Below are positions 1-12,613 of a stretch of DNA of 64,000 nucleotides, one piece after another. The DNA lies in contig JAANBB010000051.1 in assembly GCA_014621425.1 (NCBI GenBank), forward strand, positions 100,523 to 164,522. The letters run 5' to 3'. Numbering within the stretch: the stretch's first letter is position 1; each line of letters begins with the position of its first letter. The translations under genes and the position numbers were made by a program. This DNA is from Cylindrodendrum hubeiense (taxonomy: Eukaryota > Ascomycota > Sordariomycetes > Hypocreales > Nectriaceae). The notes below the pieces were generated by a model. That model searched no databases. It was not told the origin of the DNA and saw nothing but the letters and a program-made list of their open reading frames with translations.

Positions 1-2
1 CG

Positions 3-170
3 AAGGCAGAGCCCGGTGGTGGATGCTATGGCGTTGGAAAATGGGCGGATATGCCAAAAGGCATTAGGTACGAAAAGGTTCGTAAGGAAGATACAAGTAA
101 GAAGATCTGGGATCACACAATGGAAACTCTGGAGCGGATCGAAAAGGAGAACGCGAATGCCGCTGAGTAG
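3..170 (+). CDS. C-terminal end of a short-chain dehydrogenase (partial)
   Basis: The window opens inside a reading frame that starts at base 3 and stops with TAG at 168-170, giving 55 residues. The text reads like the C-terminus of fungal Rossmann-fold short-chain dehydrogenases of the light-induced alcohol dehydrogenase (Bli-4) type. It has a Gly-rich stretch with GCYGVGKW, a basic segment, and a final amphipathic helix of the kind IWDHTMETLERIEKEN. The cofactor and catalytic motifs lie outside the window, so the family call rests only on this tail and is tentative. The gene continues to the left of base 1. Confidence 0.45.
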   Translation, partial: KAEPGGGCYGVGKWADMPKGIRYEKVRKEDTSKKIWDHTMETLERIEKENANAAE

Positions 171-2229
171 CTATTGAAATACTCTAGGTTTAAGATCCTT
201 TCACTGAGCGGTTGACTGAAGTTGCGTTTTAGAATCCAAGGGGTAACCCGAATTGAACTGAAGAATTCGACGGAGGATTCAAACCCAGAAGCTGTAGATA
301 TATTGTAAATGAATTTAATTGGAAATTGTTCCACCAACGGCGCGACTTTCACTTAAGTATTGCCTTCCGTGCCACAATTTGTTCACAATAATATGGCACG
401 AGCCAGCATGTGAAATGCTCATTGGTATCGCGGGGAAAGAAACCATTAAAATATTTGAGGCACACCCCTTATCGTACAATGACTGAGCGCATCGAATACG
501 AAAATGTACGATAACACGGGTAGTTAGTGGGTGACCTCTCAAATGGTTGTTTAATCAAGATAAGTGTCTCATCCTAACAAATATTGTGCAGCATTATTCT
601 CTTGCCATCAGGTAGGCAACATAAATTCCTTATCAGTGGCATTATGCACGTCAATTGCACTACGTAGCACGCATGATATCATGGTGGTACTTTTGCCGTC
701 CAGCTAGGTTCGTCGATACGGGGGCGCCTAGCCCCGCACTAATTGCTGCTTTGACCGTTCGTTTTCCCGTGCCGTTTTTCCCGTAACGGACCATCATTGC
801 CAAATGAGCGTCTGCCTGCTGATAGCCATGGATAAACATACTTTTGGGCTAGATATTGCCCAGCCATCGTTTTTTGCCCGTATTGGTTCTTAAGCGAAAC
901 TGTATGCTCGGTCGATAAATCCGTATAGGTCTTAGGGCTTACATTCAAGCTGTTGCTTTCTTAGGGTAGTGGGTGGGGAAAGCTGGATGAGAGGCAACTT
1001 TGTTTCAAATAAAGCTGTAGATTGAATGAGCTTGCTTACTGTTACATAGTTCGGCCGACACTGATATTTGGGTTCACAGACAAAGAAAAATTGTAAAAGT
1101 ATGAGCTAACTCACAACGATAGTAATTCTAGCACTGGATTGGGGATCATCGGTACCTGTAGCCCAATACGGGACTCGGCGGCTTTCATCTGTGTGATCGG
1201 CTTTTCTCAGCCTTGTAGCCCCGCAACTGCTACGAGGGTCAGGACACTGTGCCTCGGCAAAGACTCCGCATTCATTCCTAATCGTATGTGCGCAGGCAAC
1301 AAGCTCATTGTAGGAGGGACCCGTACCTCCCGGCTTCAACAACAGGTCACCCCGCACTGCCCAAATCCACTAACGACTCATGCCTGACAAACTTCAAATC
1401 ACTTGTCACAATGAAAGCAACGGAGAAGTGATATGTGTGTTCAATATCGGCAGAAAAAGAAACCATAATTAATTGATGCTCGATTGATGGGAGTATGACA
1501 TCGGCAACAACTGGTGCAAGATTCATAAGAGAATTCCATAATTGTAACATGGAGCTGATGGCTGCATTGGTTCGGTCCGTCAATGTTTAATATGATGCTA
1601 TGTTGTGTTACACTGTGAACAATCCCCATCATTGTGGCAGGGGTCTACAGCACGAATTTACTTATTTAGTTAGAGGGAGCAAACTGAACAATGGAATCGA
1701 AATACTTTTTATCCCCGACCACGTAAAGCCGTCAACTGCATTCCTAGACCTCAGGGTACAGACCAAGCTTTATGACGCTGTAGGATCCACGCACCAATCA
1801 ATGTTGTATTGCAACCGTCCATCCAGCCTCGGGCATTTCTGTTTTGGTCAAATTGGCGCGCCTGCTTTCAATGACGAGGGGTACGCTTACATCTGCCCGC
1901 ACGGGTTTCAGTATTATGAATTGCCCAGAACCTTTGTTTCCCCACTAGGCCTCATAAGGCAGCTAGGACAGGGATGGCGACAAAAGGCCCATAGACAGTG
2001 CCGACGTTACCGACATCACCGCCTGAACGATAGATGTTAGCAGAGATCGTCCACTGATGGAAGTAAAATGATTCGCTAAGTTTGATGTTATGATCTCAAC
2101 CCACAATGACGTACGTGAGTCACATTGTTCACAGACGTATTGACGTGATCGCCCCGCCCCGTCTGTGATAAATACTACAGAGTGCCGAGACTTTATCTTG
2201 TTCACAATGTATGCCAAGAGGTTTTCACA
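171..2229. other. intergenic, no convincing gene
   Basis: About 2 kb without a recognisable gene. A 146-codon open frame on the plus strand (1600-2040) has no family resemblance, no clear splice structure and a low-complexity basic end, so I do not call it. A TATA-like ATAAATACT lies near 2167, about 60 bp before the carboxypeptidase start. Confidence 0.5.
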
Positions 2230-4065
2230 ATGCAATTCAAGGTGATCAGTCTACTTCTGGCTTTCGGGGCTTTGTCCCAAGCAGCATTCAACCAGGGAGC
2301 GCTCAACGCGTTCAACCACAAGCTTCCTCGCAATTACAACGACAAGCGTGATCCTGCTCCTCTTGAGAGCCCTACGCTCAACAAGAGAAAACACTCCCGG
2401 TTTCTCAATAAGCATACTAAGAAATTTGTTGTCAATGGCACTGCCATCCCCGATGTTCCCTTCGATATCGGCGAGTCGTACGCTGGCTTGCTTCCCATCT
2501 CCCAATCACCACATGAGAAGAGACAGCTATATTTCTGGTTTTTCCCAAGCACCAATCCCCATGCTGGTGATGAGGTGGTCATTTGGTTAGTTTCGAATTA
2601 GCCGCCTCTGAATACTTTTGTTGACGATGCCAATCAGGCTCAACGGCGGACCAGGGTGCAGCTCCCTCAGCGGTCTGTTGACTGAGAATGGTCCTTTCTT
2701 GTGGCAGCAAGGCACTCTCTCTCCCGTCCCAAACTCATATAGCTGGACAAATCTGTAAGTTACCTCGATACTTCTCCCTCCAAGTATAGACACAAACTAA
2801 TGACCCCCTGCAGTACCAATGTTATCTGGATCGAACAGCCGGTTGGAGTTGGGTTTAGCCAGGGCACACCCAACATCACCAATGAAGTAGAGCTTGGCCT
2901 TGAGTTCATTGGGTTCTGGCGTAACTTCATTGAAGCTTTTGAACTGCACAACGCGACTACATACATCACCGGTGAATCATACGCCGGGTATTACGTTCCG
3001 TACATCGCCGATGCTTTCATCACTGCAAATGACGACACATACTACAAGCTTGGCGGTGTTGCTATCAACGATCCTATCATTGGAGACGGTACATTGCAAC
3101 AACAGGCAGTCATATTTCCGTTCATTGAGTACTGGGCAAACTTGTTCAATCTGAACCAGTCGTACACGGACGCACTGCGCTGGACTCACGAACACTGCAA
3201 CTACTCAACTTATCTCGAAGAGTACGGAACTTTCCCGCCACCAGGACCTTTCGCAGTGCTTCCAGACCCGTATGAAGATCCTTCTGGCAATTATACTTGC
3301 GATATACTCGACTATGCCTATGCTGCTGCCTTGGATGCCAACCCGTGCTTCAACATCTACCACATCACTGACACATGCCCTTTTACCAACTCGCAATTGG
3401 GTATCGTTAATCAGGTACATATCTCACTCCTTGTTAAATGTCTCCCAAATTCACCAGTGCTAACCATTTTCTAGGGCGATTACTCTCCGCCTGGCGCTCA
3501 AGTCTACTTCAACCGCACAGATGTCCAAAAGGCGATTAACGCACCTCATGTTGATTGGTACCAATGTACGCCATTGAATGTGTTTGGTGATGGAGAAGCC
3601 GATTCCAATGCGACCGACGCGTCCAAAGCGCCTGCACAAACCGATGTGGTCCGCCGTGTTATCGAGCACACCAACAACACTATTATAGGCGTCGGCCGTC
3701 TGGATTTCCTCCTGCCCCCCAACGGCACGCTTTTCGCGTTGCAGAACACAACTTGGAATGGCGCCCAAGGATTTCAGAAATATCCACAAGATCGCGAGTT
3801 TTACGTACCTTTCCACCCAGAGTACAACAGCGGAAGACTAAGCGAAGCTGGCGTTGTCGGAAATTGGGGCCGGGAGCGTGGGCTAACATACTACGAGGTC
3901 CAGTTAGCTGGCCATGAGCTACCTGGATACACCGCCGGAGCTGGATACCGGGTACTGGAGCTCCTTTTGAAACGCATCAATAACTTGGGAACTATTGAGG
4001 ATTTCACAACTCAAAAAGGAGATTTCCAAGGAAACAGCTCAATTAGATATCACCCCACGTTTTGA
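2230..4065 (+). CDS. secreted serine carboxypeptidase (family S10, carboxypeptidase S1-like)
   Basis: The enzyme removes C-terminal amino acids from peptides, usually at acid pH and outside the cell or in the vacuole. The model is join(2230..2585, 2638..2754, 2814..3414, 3475..4065), 554 aa, with three GT-AG introns of 52, 59 and 60 nt. Residues 1-18 form a signal peptide. The substrate-binding NGGPGCSS motif is split by the first intron and restored on splicing. The catalytic serine is Ser213 in [10 protein letters not shown]. The expected Asp is Asp435 in VGRLDF and the His is His505 in AGHELPGY. Several N-x-S/T sites fit a secreted glycoprotein. Length matches the S1 subgroup and no triad residue is missing. 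A TATA-like element lies about 60 bp upstream. No neighbour suggests a pathway. Confidence 0.93.
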
Positions 4066-6711
4066 TTACGCCTAATTGACATAGTTCCTTCAGAGATCCC
4101 TTTGGGGTATACTATCTACTATAGCTTTATACCTATGTAACCTAAACGTTATTACTACTCAATAGGACAGCTTCTATATTTCTTACTTCCGCCCGAAGAA
4201 AGTACTTGTGATTCCGCATCCCGTACCATCCTATAGCCCTAAACCTCCCTAGATAACCTCCCCATCGTATGAAATACGTATTAGCTTACGTCCTGCCTTG
4301 AAACTTCAGCTATGGCGCTCTTTTTAACGTTATGCCATAATCCTGTACTGCTGTTACCTCGCCATTTCTTCCATCATTTCATAAACTCTGTAGGTGGGGG
4401 GTTCCTCACACACCTAGCCCATTACTATAAGTTCAAACATCATCTATTATTGCCTCTATATCGGGCGAAATGAACTTAATTATTATGTTATTGAATGACA
4501 CTGTGTTCACTCACTGAACGACTCAGCCACTTTCTAGACCTCGGTCATGTTCATTCTTCACATGGAGAATTTACTTTACGTCTCCATAGCTACCTGAGCT
4601 TAAATACGAAAATTTTCTGATCTGTCCGTATCTTAGTAGGCCATTGTATCCTCGGTGGCCTAGTTACTAGACCCCGTAGATAGTTTGATCTCGTTTGAAA
4701 TGGTTGAAGAGTCCTTCCCTTTCTTTGGTAGATTTACTGGCCTACAACGCCTGTTCATACTAGCTCTATTAGGTCGGACTCATTATCTTGAAGTAAAGGT
4801 GGGAAAATCCACATGATCAATTTCCTGTCTTTGACCGTACCCGGACCTCGTTCCCATTCAATCCTCTCACCAGTGTCGTGGTTTGAGCAACCAAAGTCAC
4901 TGCCACAGTTGCAAAACTCATGGCCTTCATACAATTCTCATATGTGAACCAGGTCGCATCATCAACACTTGTGTTTGCTTCTGGTTCTGCCTTGATAGAT
5001 GTTATGATTTGGCTTTTGGCTGCTCGAGTACTCTCATCACTTGTGTTTGGACCTGCAAAAGGTCTATGGAGCAGCCTCAGTCAGCGAAAACAAGAAAACA
5101 AGCTTATAGTGGACATTTGAGGATTCGACATACCTCGGTGATTGTTGGACAAACTTTACCTGGGATTCTGTCTCGGTAACAAACCCAAACGAGCGCTTCT
5201 TTTTCTCCGTCACTGCATCAATAGGGCCATGCTTGGCAGCTGCATCGAGCAACTCTTTTGTGGGCTGGACTAGGTAAGACAATGCATCAAAAAGCTCCCG
5301 AGCTGTTCGCAAACCTTGTTGGGGGCCTTTTTGCCTTTGCTTCCCCACAGCTTATGCATGATAGTATGAGTATGCTTCCCGCGCCAGATCGATGTCGGAC
5401 ACGATAATTTCGCGCAAGCTAGGGATGCGGTCGATAAAACATACGTGTTGGGTGGGGTTACAGGATATGAGGGGTAATGGGTGGGCAAGATTCGGATTAT
5501 AAGCCTGCAGCCGCATTTATAGCACTGCGTCTGATAATCGCCCCATGCAGGAACTGTGGCTGTCTCTCCCACGGTCGCGGACAGCCACTCCCAGTAATCA
5601 TCTTGCGCTAGCTGTATTTTGGAGGCCCTGTAGGCTCGTAGCCTCCGAGAGCCCACCCTCTTCATGTCAGCTCTTCTTATCATTTAAATGGTTGGACCCC
5701 AAGTGCTCAGTCTCGTGTGACTCATGGGCCATCGCTAAGTCTTCCGCTTCACTTTCAACGCTTGCCCACAATCGCAGTCTCATTTCTTGACCATGAGTTA
5801 CACTTTCTTTGTTCCAGCGAAATTTGAGATCACCCATTTTGAGAGATATTCGATTCCCAAGGCCGTAACCGTTTTTCTTTTATGTTCCCTGGTCTTTTGC
5901 TACCCTTTTATTATTTTGTCTTCCTTTTAAGGCCTGGATTAAAGCCACTAGTCATCTCGTAGGACACGTCATCACTGCCCGCCGCTAAATGCCGCAATGT
6001 TAGCCCACGTGTGCCGGGTTAATGCGCTGGCGAATTAATCCTTGCTTTCTAATGTCGCTGCCTTAGGATCACCCATTTCCACATGGTGTGACTGGAATCT
6101 CCTGTGTCGTAGAATATCACCTAGCTAGAGTTATTTTAGCTAGCGTGTCATATTGACGACTAACCATCCGTGCAACCCGACGCGGTAGCAAATGGGGCTT
6201 AGACTGCGACATAAAACCAGCACCTCATTCAATAACTTTTTGTTTCTTTGCTCCGCTCAATGAGTTTTCATAGAACAACAGGCTTGTGAACCAAGTGCAT
6301 AACTTAGGAGAATATTTAGCACTGACTAGTCGATTGCATCAGTTTGTAATATTGTCATTTATGGAGTTGTTGGCTACTAAATCCAACCATATTCAAAAGC
6401 AGTGAACTGGAATTAGAATTATTATTTACTACACAATGCAATCCATCTGCAGGTGCCTTGTAAATGATAACTATATACGCTACCGAAGATCATCAGAGGC
6501 ACGATTCTAAGGAAATTATGTTTTCAACTGGTGCATACCGTATCTTGAATGCTGTCTCATACAAAAGCCCCTTCATAACAGATACTGAACCAACTGGTTG
6601 TCTGATCGGTCTTTCCAAGCTTCGATTCTTGAATCTTCTCGAAGTCTGAATGGTAGCTCGTGCAATATCACCGACCGTCTAAGAACCATGTTATTGGTTT
6701 GATTCTATTAA
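4066..6711. other. AT-rich intergenic, doubtful small frames only
   Basis: About 2.6 kb. The first 800 bp are AT-rich 3'-flank. Around 5000-5350 both strands carry short frames. The minus one (5348 down to about 5150) has acceptable codon use and ends at a possible GTAAAG donor, but it matches nothing I know, and its start is a GTG. The plus one (4920-5120) encodes one hydrophobic helix. Neither is supported enough to call a gene. Confidence 0.4.
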
Positions 6712-8992
6712 CTAAACTAGAATAACCTGTGAAAAGTTTGTAGGATCCTTGATTATGTCTTCATCATCTCCCAGAGAATCCGAACTCATGAGGATACTTC
6801 CGAGCCTTCTGAAATGGTCCTCATTTTGTGAGGCTTTACTCTGATGCGAACAGCGCGTAACTAACAGGGCCTCATAAGTCCATTTGTCATGAGAGCTGGA
6901 ACCCAGTTGGTTGCTCTTCGCTAGAAAGAGCCCAAATATATCTTTCTCTTGGGCCCAAGTCCGTATTTCCTTCGTTTGCCCCTGAATCCCATCGAACCTT
7001 GAGTATGACCCAAATTGATCACCCTTGGGTGTGCAGAGCCTAATGTTTCGGCACCAATCCTTGGGTAACTTTGCTTCGTCTTTCTCGGGTAGTTCGCTCA
7101 ATTCCAGCTTCAATAGTGGAGCTTGCAAACCAATCCAACCATCTATCACTTCCTCGAAGAGATTTTGAGTGGTTTTCGGCGTTACACTCCAGCCAGTGAC
7201 AGCTGCCACATCCACCCAACCCTTCATCGTTGTACCATGCGCCGATGTTCCATCATACGCCGCCCAACTCCAGGTTGGTGCTAAATATCCTTTCTCGCCA
7301 GGCAACGGATACCGATCTGGAAAATGGACTTCTTCGTGTTTCCCTCCAAGGCTTTGCCAACCTAGTCCCTCGATCAAAGCGTCGCTCCATAATCCAGCTA
7401 CATATTCGACTTTCGTTACTGTGTCGGATTCCCTCTCTGAAGATTTTGTCTTGCTTATTCTCTGTCCAATGTGCTTCGCCAAGCCCGCAATGGCAGGAAA
7501 TCGATCCGTCTCGACTGTCAACTCTCGCCCTGTAAAGTCTTCTAAAATGAGATACCATAGCTGATGGTTTTCACTCCACCGAGATTCTCGAGCAATCTGA
7601 GGAAACGAGGCTTCCTTTCCTGGATACAACGAGTTCAATCGGCCAGACACTTCAAGCCCATCTTCTGATACGAAATGGCTATTGCACTCAAAATAAAGCT
7701 GGTCAGTTGCGAAATGCAATACCCGATGGGGGAGAAAATGTTCCTGTAGGGCCCAAGCTCGGGATCTTAAAGGCTGGTCTCGAAGCTCAAGCCAAGATCG
7801 TTTGTTAACGACCGATGACAGGGGGGCTTTGTAAGCCAATGCAGAGATGAACCCATGATTTGTCTCAGGTGATTGACCAGTCTCCAATGCGCTTTCAGGT
7901 GTTCGAAATGGCACTGTCAAAGGCACGGGCACATATTCTCTCTCTGAGCGCCTGAGAAAACTTTGAGAAGTTTCTGGGACGCTATCAGCTGCAATCACCA
8001 CATGGGCCCCAGCGTACACTTCCGTCATCGCTGCAGATTCTCTCGCCCAGTCATCAACGTCATCCTGGCAAATACAAAGTGAATCAATCCACAGATATTG
8101 AATGCCAAGGTGTCTTGTGACTTTGATGGCATCTTGGAATGTTTTAGGAAGGCTCTCGATGGCGATGCTGGCAAGCCGATCTGACAAGGTAGCTCGAGTG
8201 GTGGTTACAAGCCCCGAGCTATCTTTTCCCCAACAATGGCTGAGTGAAGCATACTGTGCCAACTGGATACCACCTGTCTCTAAAAGGCATACTCTATTTC
8301 GGTCGCCAAGTGAATCGAGGTCAATAACGCGAGATGGGAGCTTGCCCAGGGGAGGCTGACAAGATTCATGATTTTCAACGCAATATTGAATCCAATCAGC
8401 AGCCTTGTCCAGAGCCTCCGTAGATCCAGCATCGGCATTGACTCTTATCCCGCGAACGGGGGTGTACGAACTTTTTTGTGTTGCTATTCATATTTAGAAC
8501 TTCTTAGCCCTAGAGGAGTCGAAGGGTGATAAACTTACCAGGTTCAACGCAAAACCCGATTACAGCCATGAGATATAAAACATTGTCTTTTCTGCTATCT
8601 ACCAACACGGAGAAGCCATCGGCTCCATCAAAGCGCTGTACCAGCCTGAACCGCCATGCCGTTGGCAAACCATGGCCTGCGCGCTCAATCTGGTAATAGT
8701 TGGAAAGAGGGTCTTTTTCTAATTCACCAAACTCATTGATGAAGCACTCAACCTGCTGAAGAAGGATTTTGCAAGTGGGACACTCGCTGGAAGATTGCTT
8801 CAAAGCATTCAGACTAGAATGATGTGGCAGGCCGACTGAGTCACGAAAACCCTGATAATCTTTGGCAGGTTTAAAATAGGGCGTCGAGGAGTGGGTACCA
8901 AGGGAGTTGCTCCGATCCCACCAGGCTTCTGGTAGAAGGGGAAGCGATGTAGGAACTGCTAAAGCAGGGAGACAAAGAGGGCAAATTGGCAT
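6712..8992 (-). CDS. HET-domain (heterokaryon incompatibility) protein
   Basis: HET proteins trigger a cell-death response when genetically different hyphae fuse. They are often also implicated in innate-immunity-like recognition. The model is complement(join(6712..8483, 8539..8992)), 741 aa, with one 55-nt intron (donor GTAAGT, acceptor ATAG) that puts the two parts in one frame. The N-terminal part has a Cys-x2-Cys start and a CPTCKILL segment. The HET core follows at about residues 226-340: YASLSHCWG (about 229-237), the helix before IQYLWIDSLCICQDD (about 280-292), then WARESAAMTEVYAGAHVVIAA. Spacing matches PF06985. The rest has no separate effector domain such as NACHT or WD40. The frame is intact, unlike the two HET relics elsewhere in the window. 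Confidence 0.92.
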
Positions 8993-9622
8993 TGTGATTC
9001 TGGATGACGTACAGCTCGCAAGAAGAGGTTGGAGGTAAAAGGCTCACTTTACGATGCTGCCTGTTTATGCAAAGAGGGGTGATGTATTTGACTTGTGATT
9101 AGTCAGCGTTGATCCCCGAAGAGTTGTAAGATGGACGCCTCGCGAGAATTCCAAAACAGCGACAAAAGAGATAGGCGGGTTTGCGGGTTAAAGGCCGAGC
9201 ACTATTGGCTTGATAAGAGCAAAGCAGCCAGGCACTACTACCATATCACGGAATAATGATACAACAACAAGTAGTATTTGGCATCTTCAAGTTGCGTAGA
9301 CAGCTGTAGCACTCACAGTTATGTTAAGCTATTGTAATTCATTCTCTACTTTCGACAGTAGGCTTCCGTCCCCAAACGAAAAACACTGGAGTATACAGGT
9401 GTGTTGTTGGAATATGGGGTGTTCTAGAGAAATGGGCCCCGTTTCTAGACTGAAAATGCCTATAGGGATCTATTCAATCTCATTGGAGGAGGAGTGGAAA
9501 TGGGCCCCGTATCTAGATGTAATGCTTGAGTAAATTCACGTGATCTACTACTATTAAGGATAATTTGGCCAATAAATATGTTCCTCCAACTCTCTCACCT
9601 GTCAACTAACACATCAATCACC
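8993..9622. other. intergenic between divergent genes
   Basis: 630 bp of shared upstream DNA between the minus-strand HET gene and the plus-strand gene at 9623. It contains the direct repeat listed at 9430-9517 and nothing else recognisable. Confidence 0.5.
9430..9517. repeat. 20-bp direct repeat with a GGGCCC core
   Basis: AAATGGGCCCCGTTTCTAGA at 9430-9449 recurs with a single T/A change at 9498-9517. The copies are 68 bp apart start to start and sit 106-193 bp before the ATG at 9623. Each contains the palindromes GGGCCC and TCTAGA. The pair could be a duplicated regulatory site; that role is inference. Confidence 0.6.
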
Positions 9623-11018
9623 ATGTCAGTTCTATCAGTTTTAGTCTTTATCATAAAAGGTACCTCTTAGATATAGCTTCGTGTAGTAACATACTGATAG
9701 CATACCTCAGGAACTTCTATTCGTAGAGCTTTCTCACTAAGACCACCAAATGATATTACTCTTCTTGAGTTATTCTCTCACATTCTCAGAAGTCAAGAGA
9801 AATATCCTAGTATGTTTAATGAATAGCATGTTTATTTATTCTATCTTTCTATTACCCACTAACTTCACTAAAGATAACCTCTCCGCGGCATTAGAACAGG
9901 ATATAGTCTTCGATTGGGTAACTGTCTATGATGTTGTTAACCCTTTTGGCGACCGACGAGGACGTGCATTCAACAGCGTTTGGACATTCGACCTCGACAA
10001 ATATATACTTTTTCTCAGAAAGGAAGATCAACACTGCTGGGTGCCTCTCGGACTTGCTCATACACGACTGCTTAATCTAGATGACTTTAAGCTATTGAGC
10101 CCACCTATGCAAACACTCTTAGAAGAACAGGCTCTTCCAGGACCCTACTGGGAGCCTGAATTAAATCCTTTTCAACGGCAAAAGTCATTTCTTAGCCGAG
10201 TCCTCTGTGACTTCGCCCACACATGGCGCCATGTTCTTCGACGGCAAATGAATAGTACAACATTCCTAAAGCTAGCACATGCTACTATCTGGATTTTACA
10301 AATGGAATTTACTATTCGAGAACGCATAGGATTCGAACACGTCTCGTATGGCAGACCATATGTTTACTTGGTAGACCTCCCAACCTGGGAGACTCCTGAG
10401 GCAACACTGGTCCAAGTCGGATCATCTTGGTTTGCCCTGGCACAGGACATCCAGGAGGGCCTCAAGATGGTACAGCATCATATGAGAAATAGTCGGTCGC
10501 TCAGTGATTCTGCAACTACTACGGTAATATATACTATCCTGACACTTCGGCAAGTCACTCTATGCAAGGCCCACAGAGATGAGCTAGTATGGACGAGATC
10601 TGAGATATTATTTGACGATATTCCTATTTCTGATACTGCTATTGATATGCTTCTCTGGGCAACTAATAGTACCAGAACCGAGCCACAACCAAGTGCAATC
10701 AACTTTCTTCCTATTGAGATTCAGGATAGAATTCTCTATTACACAGCAACTAGCTTGGTTGCATCAGCTAAATTAGGCTGTGAACTAGGTCTAGGATCGC
10801 CCTTCTCTTGGGTTGATAGAGGTGTAAAAATCGGCATTCAAGATGCTAAGAGGAACCGGGGTGAAAGGTCTCCTATTGAATCTCAAGTTACCTTTAATGG
10901 AGTGATGAGTGGCTTGTCGTATAAGCGGGAGCACGTGGCCAAGACAATACATCTTAGACAAGCTCCCTTTCCTACTACTCTTCGACGAGCCCCCCTTCCC
11001 ACTCTTCGACAAATATAG
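9623..11018 (+). CDS. uncharacterised fungal protein with a degenerate F-box-like motif
   Basis: The model is join(9623..9659, 9711..9809, 9874..11018), 426 aa. I prefer it to a single-exon start at 9750. Exon 1 starts MSVLSVLVF, both introns (51 and 64 nt) have GT-AG ends, the second has an ACTAAC branch site, and all phases agree. The protein resembles a family of fungal accessory-genome proteins that share a VVNPFG..RGR block (about residues 60-75), a WTFDLD block and a C-terminal PIEIQDRILYYTA segment (about residues 325-340) that looks like a weak F-box helix, followed by KLGCELGLGSPFSW. If the F-box resemblance is real it could bind Skp1 and act in ubiquitin ligation. That is speculative, and no substrate domain is visible. 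The coding sequence is AT-richer than the neighbouring genes. Confidence 0.68.
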
Positions 11019-11641
11019 TGTGACGAGGGGGTGGGGGCAACTGTCCGTGGGGATGTCAGTTATTTTTGGTCAGAACCTTATTATCAAGAAGTATAACTGC
11101 TGTGGGATATCTTAAACAGAAGGTTCCGTACTGTTCGGGGACTATTAGCGTTATGAAATCAGTCAGTCTTTTCATCTCGATGTGTTAGGATTGGGCCCAG
11201 GCAGCTGAAACCTGCCTTGAGGAATATGTGTGGTCTTTTCGTATCATGTTTTGGATTATCGATTTGTAAGCCCAGTGTCTTTGAGATTCTTCAGTTATGA
11301 TCAATTAGTTATTTAATTGTTTATATTTTCAGCCTGTTTCCGAGGCATCCTTTCGCAACCCATTTAATCGGATGGTCTTGTCAGTCGTACTTATTATTAC
11401 TGTCTCTTTATTTAGTTGATTTCTTGTCCCCAGTCTCGATTTTTCGGGCTATTACAGACCCATCCTCACCTGAAATATTTACTGCCTCTTATCTTATGTA
11501 ACATATCTGATAATATATAGCTTTTCTTTAACTTATCTCTGCTTTACATGTCTTAATATTCAAAGCGTGACATTATATGTTGATAGAATATAGTATTAGA
11601 AGTGTCCAAAAGGGTTGGGACTGACCCTAATAGTAGCGAGT
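11019..11641. other. AT-rich intergenic between convergent genes
   Basis: About 620 bp holding the 3' flanks of two convergent genes. It is T-rich and carries no open frame or repeat that I can support. Confidence 0.5.
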
Positions 11642-12613
11642 CTATATATCTCCTCCATCCGCCCAGATAACGATATTAGCTGGCGCGTTATCCATATCCG
11701 TGAAGAAGCGGGTTATCTCTTCATCCTTATATCTCATGCTGAAGTGGGTAATAACAAACGTTGTAGAAGGCCACTTCCTAACTACCGTTTCTAAATCACT
11801 CCATATCGTGTGTTTTGTCCGATCAGCCTGTACCCTGTGTTCCTCGTAAAGAAAACTGCATTCGGTTATAACCACCGGGATGCCGTTTCTTAACCATTCT
11901 GGATCAGCAGCTAAAGTGGCGGCCGTTGTGTCTCCCAAAAAGGCGAAGATGGGCGTAGATTGCTCGTTTGTGATTTCTGTGCCAGATTGACGCAACGTTT
12001 TAATTTCGGGCCCCGTGAGAGAACGATATTCCGGTTTCAAGCGACGCGACGTAATATTGAACACGTAACCGACACACGGAACTGTGTGATCACAGTCAAA
12101 TACAGTGGCAGTCACATCCTTGATTCGTCGCAGCGAAACAACATCCCCATGACGGACACCATGCGTGACATGCGTGTGGAGGAGCCGGTTTTGCTGAGGT
12201 ATCTTGCTTCCCTCGCTGTTTTCTGAATCAGATTCTAGTCGCTGAGCATCGTCGGACTGTATCAACCCTCCAAGATTGAGCATGGTCTTGGCATGGATGA
12301 AGTCGTTCAACACTTTATTCATCTCGGCTGGGCAAAAGATATCGGGCGGGTCTTCGCGCTTGACAAAAGCAGGCGACAGCAAAGTATGGTCGCTGTGTCC
12401 GTGGGTAAGGAAGATATGTTTAGGCCGCAGGTTGTTGACACAGAGGCCGGCATCGAGGAGAAGATTGAGCTGCGGAATGATGAATGAGGTATGCCACGCC
12501 GCACGAGATTTCCCCGTTAAAACATAGTTGCTGTAAGGCTTTGGGAAACGCCACTCTAAAACCTCAGATCGCGGTGATTGAGGAAGCGGGACCGCAAAAG
12601 CCGGCTTCGCCAT
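11642..12613 (-). CDS. metallo-beta-lactamase-fold protein, RNase Z-like
   Basis: Single exon, 323 aa, ATG at 12613. The metal site is plain: FLTHGHSDH at residues 68-76 is the HxHxDH motif of the metallo-beta-lactamase fold. FDCDHTVPCVGY at about 172-183 matches the segment after the histidine loop in tRNase Z enzymes. FLGDTTA (about 230) and VITHFSMRY (about 290) supply later metal ligands. Short-form RNase Z cuts the 3' trailer from tRNA precursors. This protein lacks an obvious flexible exosite arm, so its substrate could be different and a tRNA role is not proven. The N-terminus has no clear targeting signal. Its length fits the short family. Confidence 0.82.
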   Translation of the reverse strand: MAKPAFAVPLPQSPRSEVLEWRFPKPYSNYVLTGKSRAAWHTSFIIPQLNLLLDAGLCVNNLRPKHIFLTHGHSDHTLLSPAFVKREDPPDIFCPAEMNKVLNDFIHAKTMLNLGGLIQSDDAQRLESDSENSEGSKIPQQNRLLHTHVTHGVRHGDVVSLRRIKDVTATVFDCDHTVPCVGYVFNITSRRLKPEYRSLTGPEIKTLRQSGTEITNEQSTPIFAFLGDTTAATLAADPEWLRNGIPVVITECSFLYEEHRVQADRTKHTIWSDLETVVRKWPSTTFVITHFSMRYKDEEITRFFTDMDNAPANIVIWADGGDI

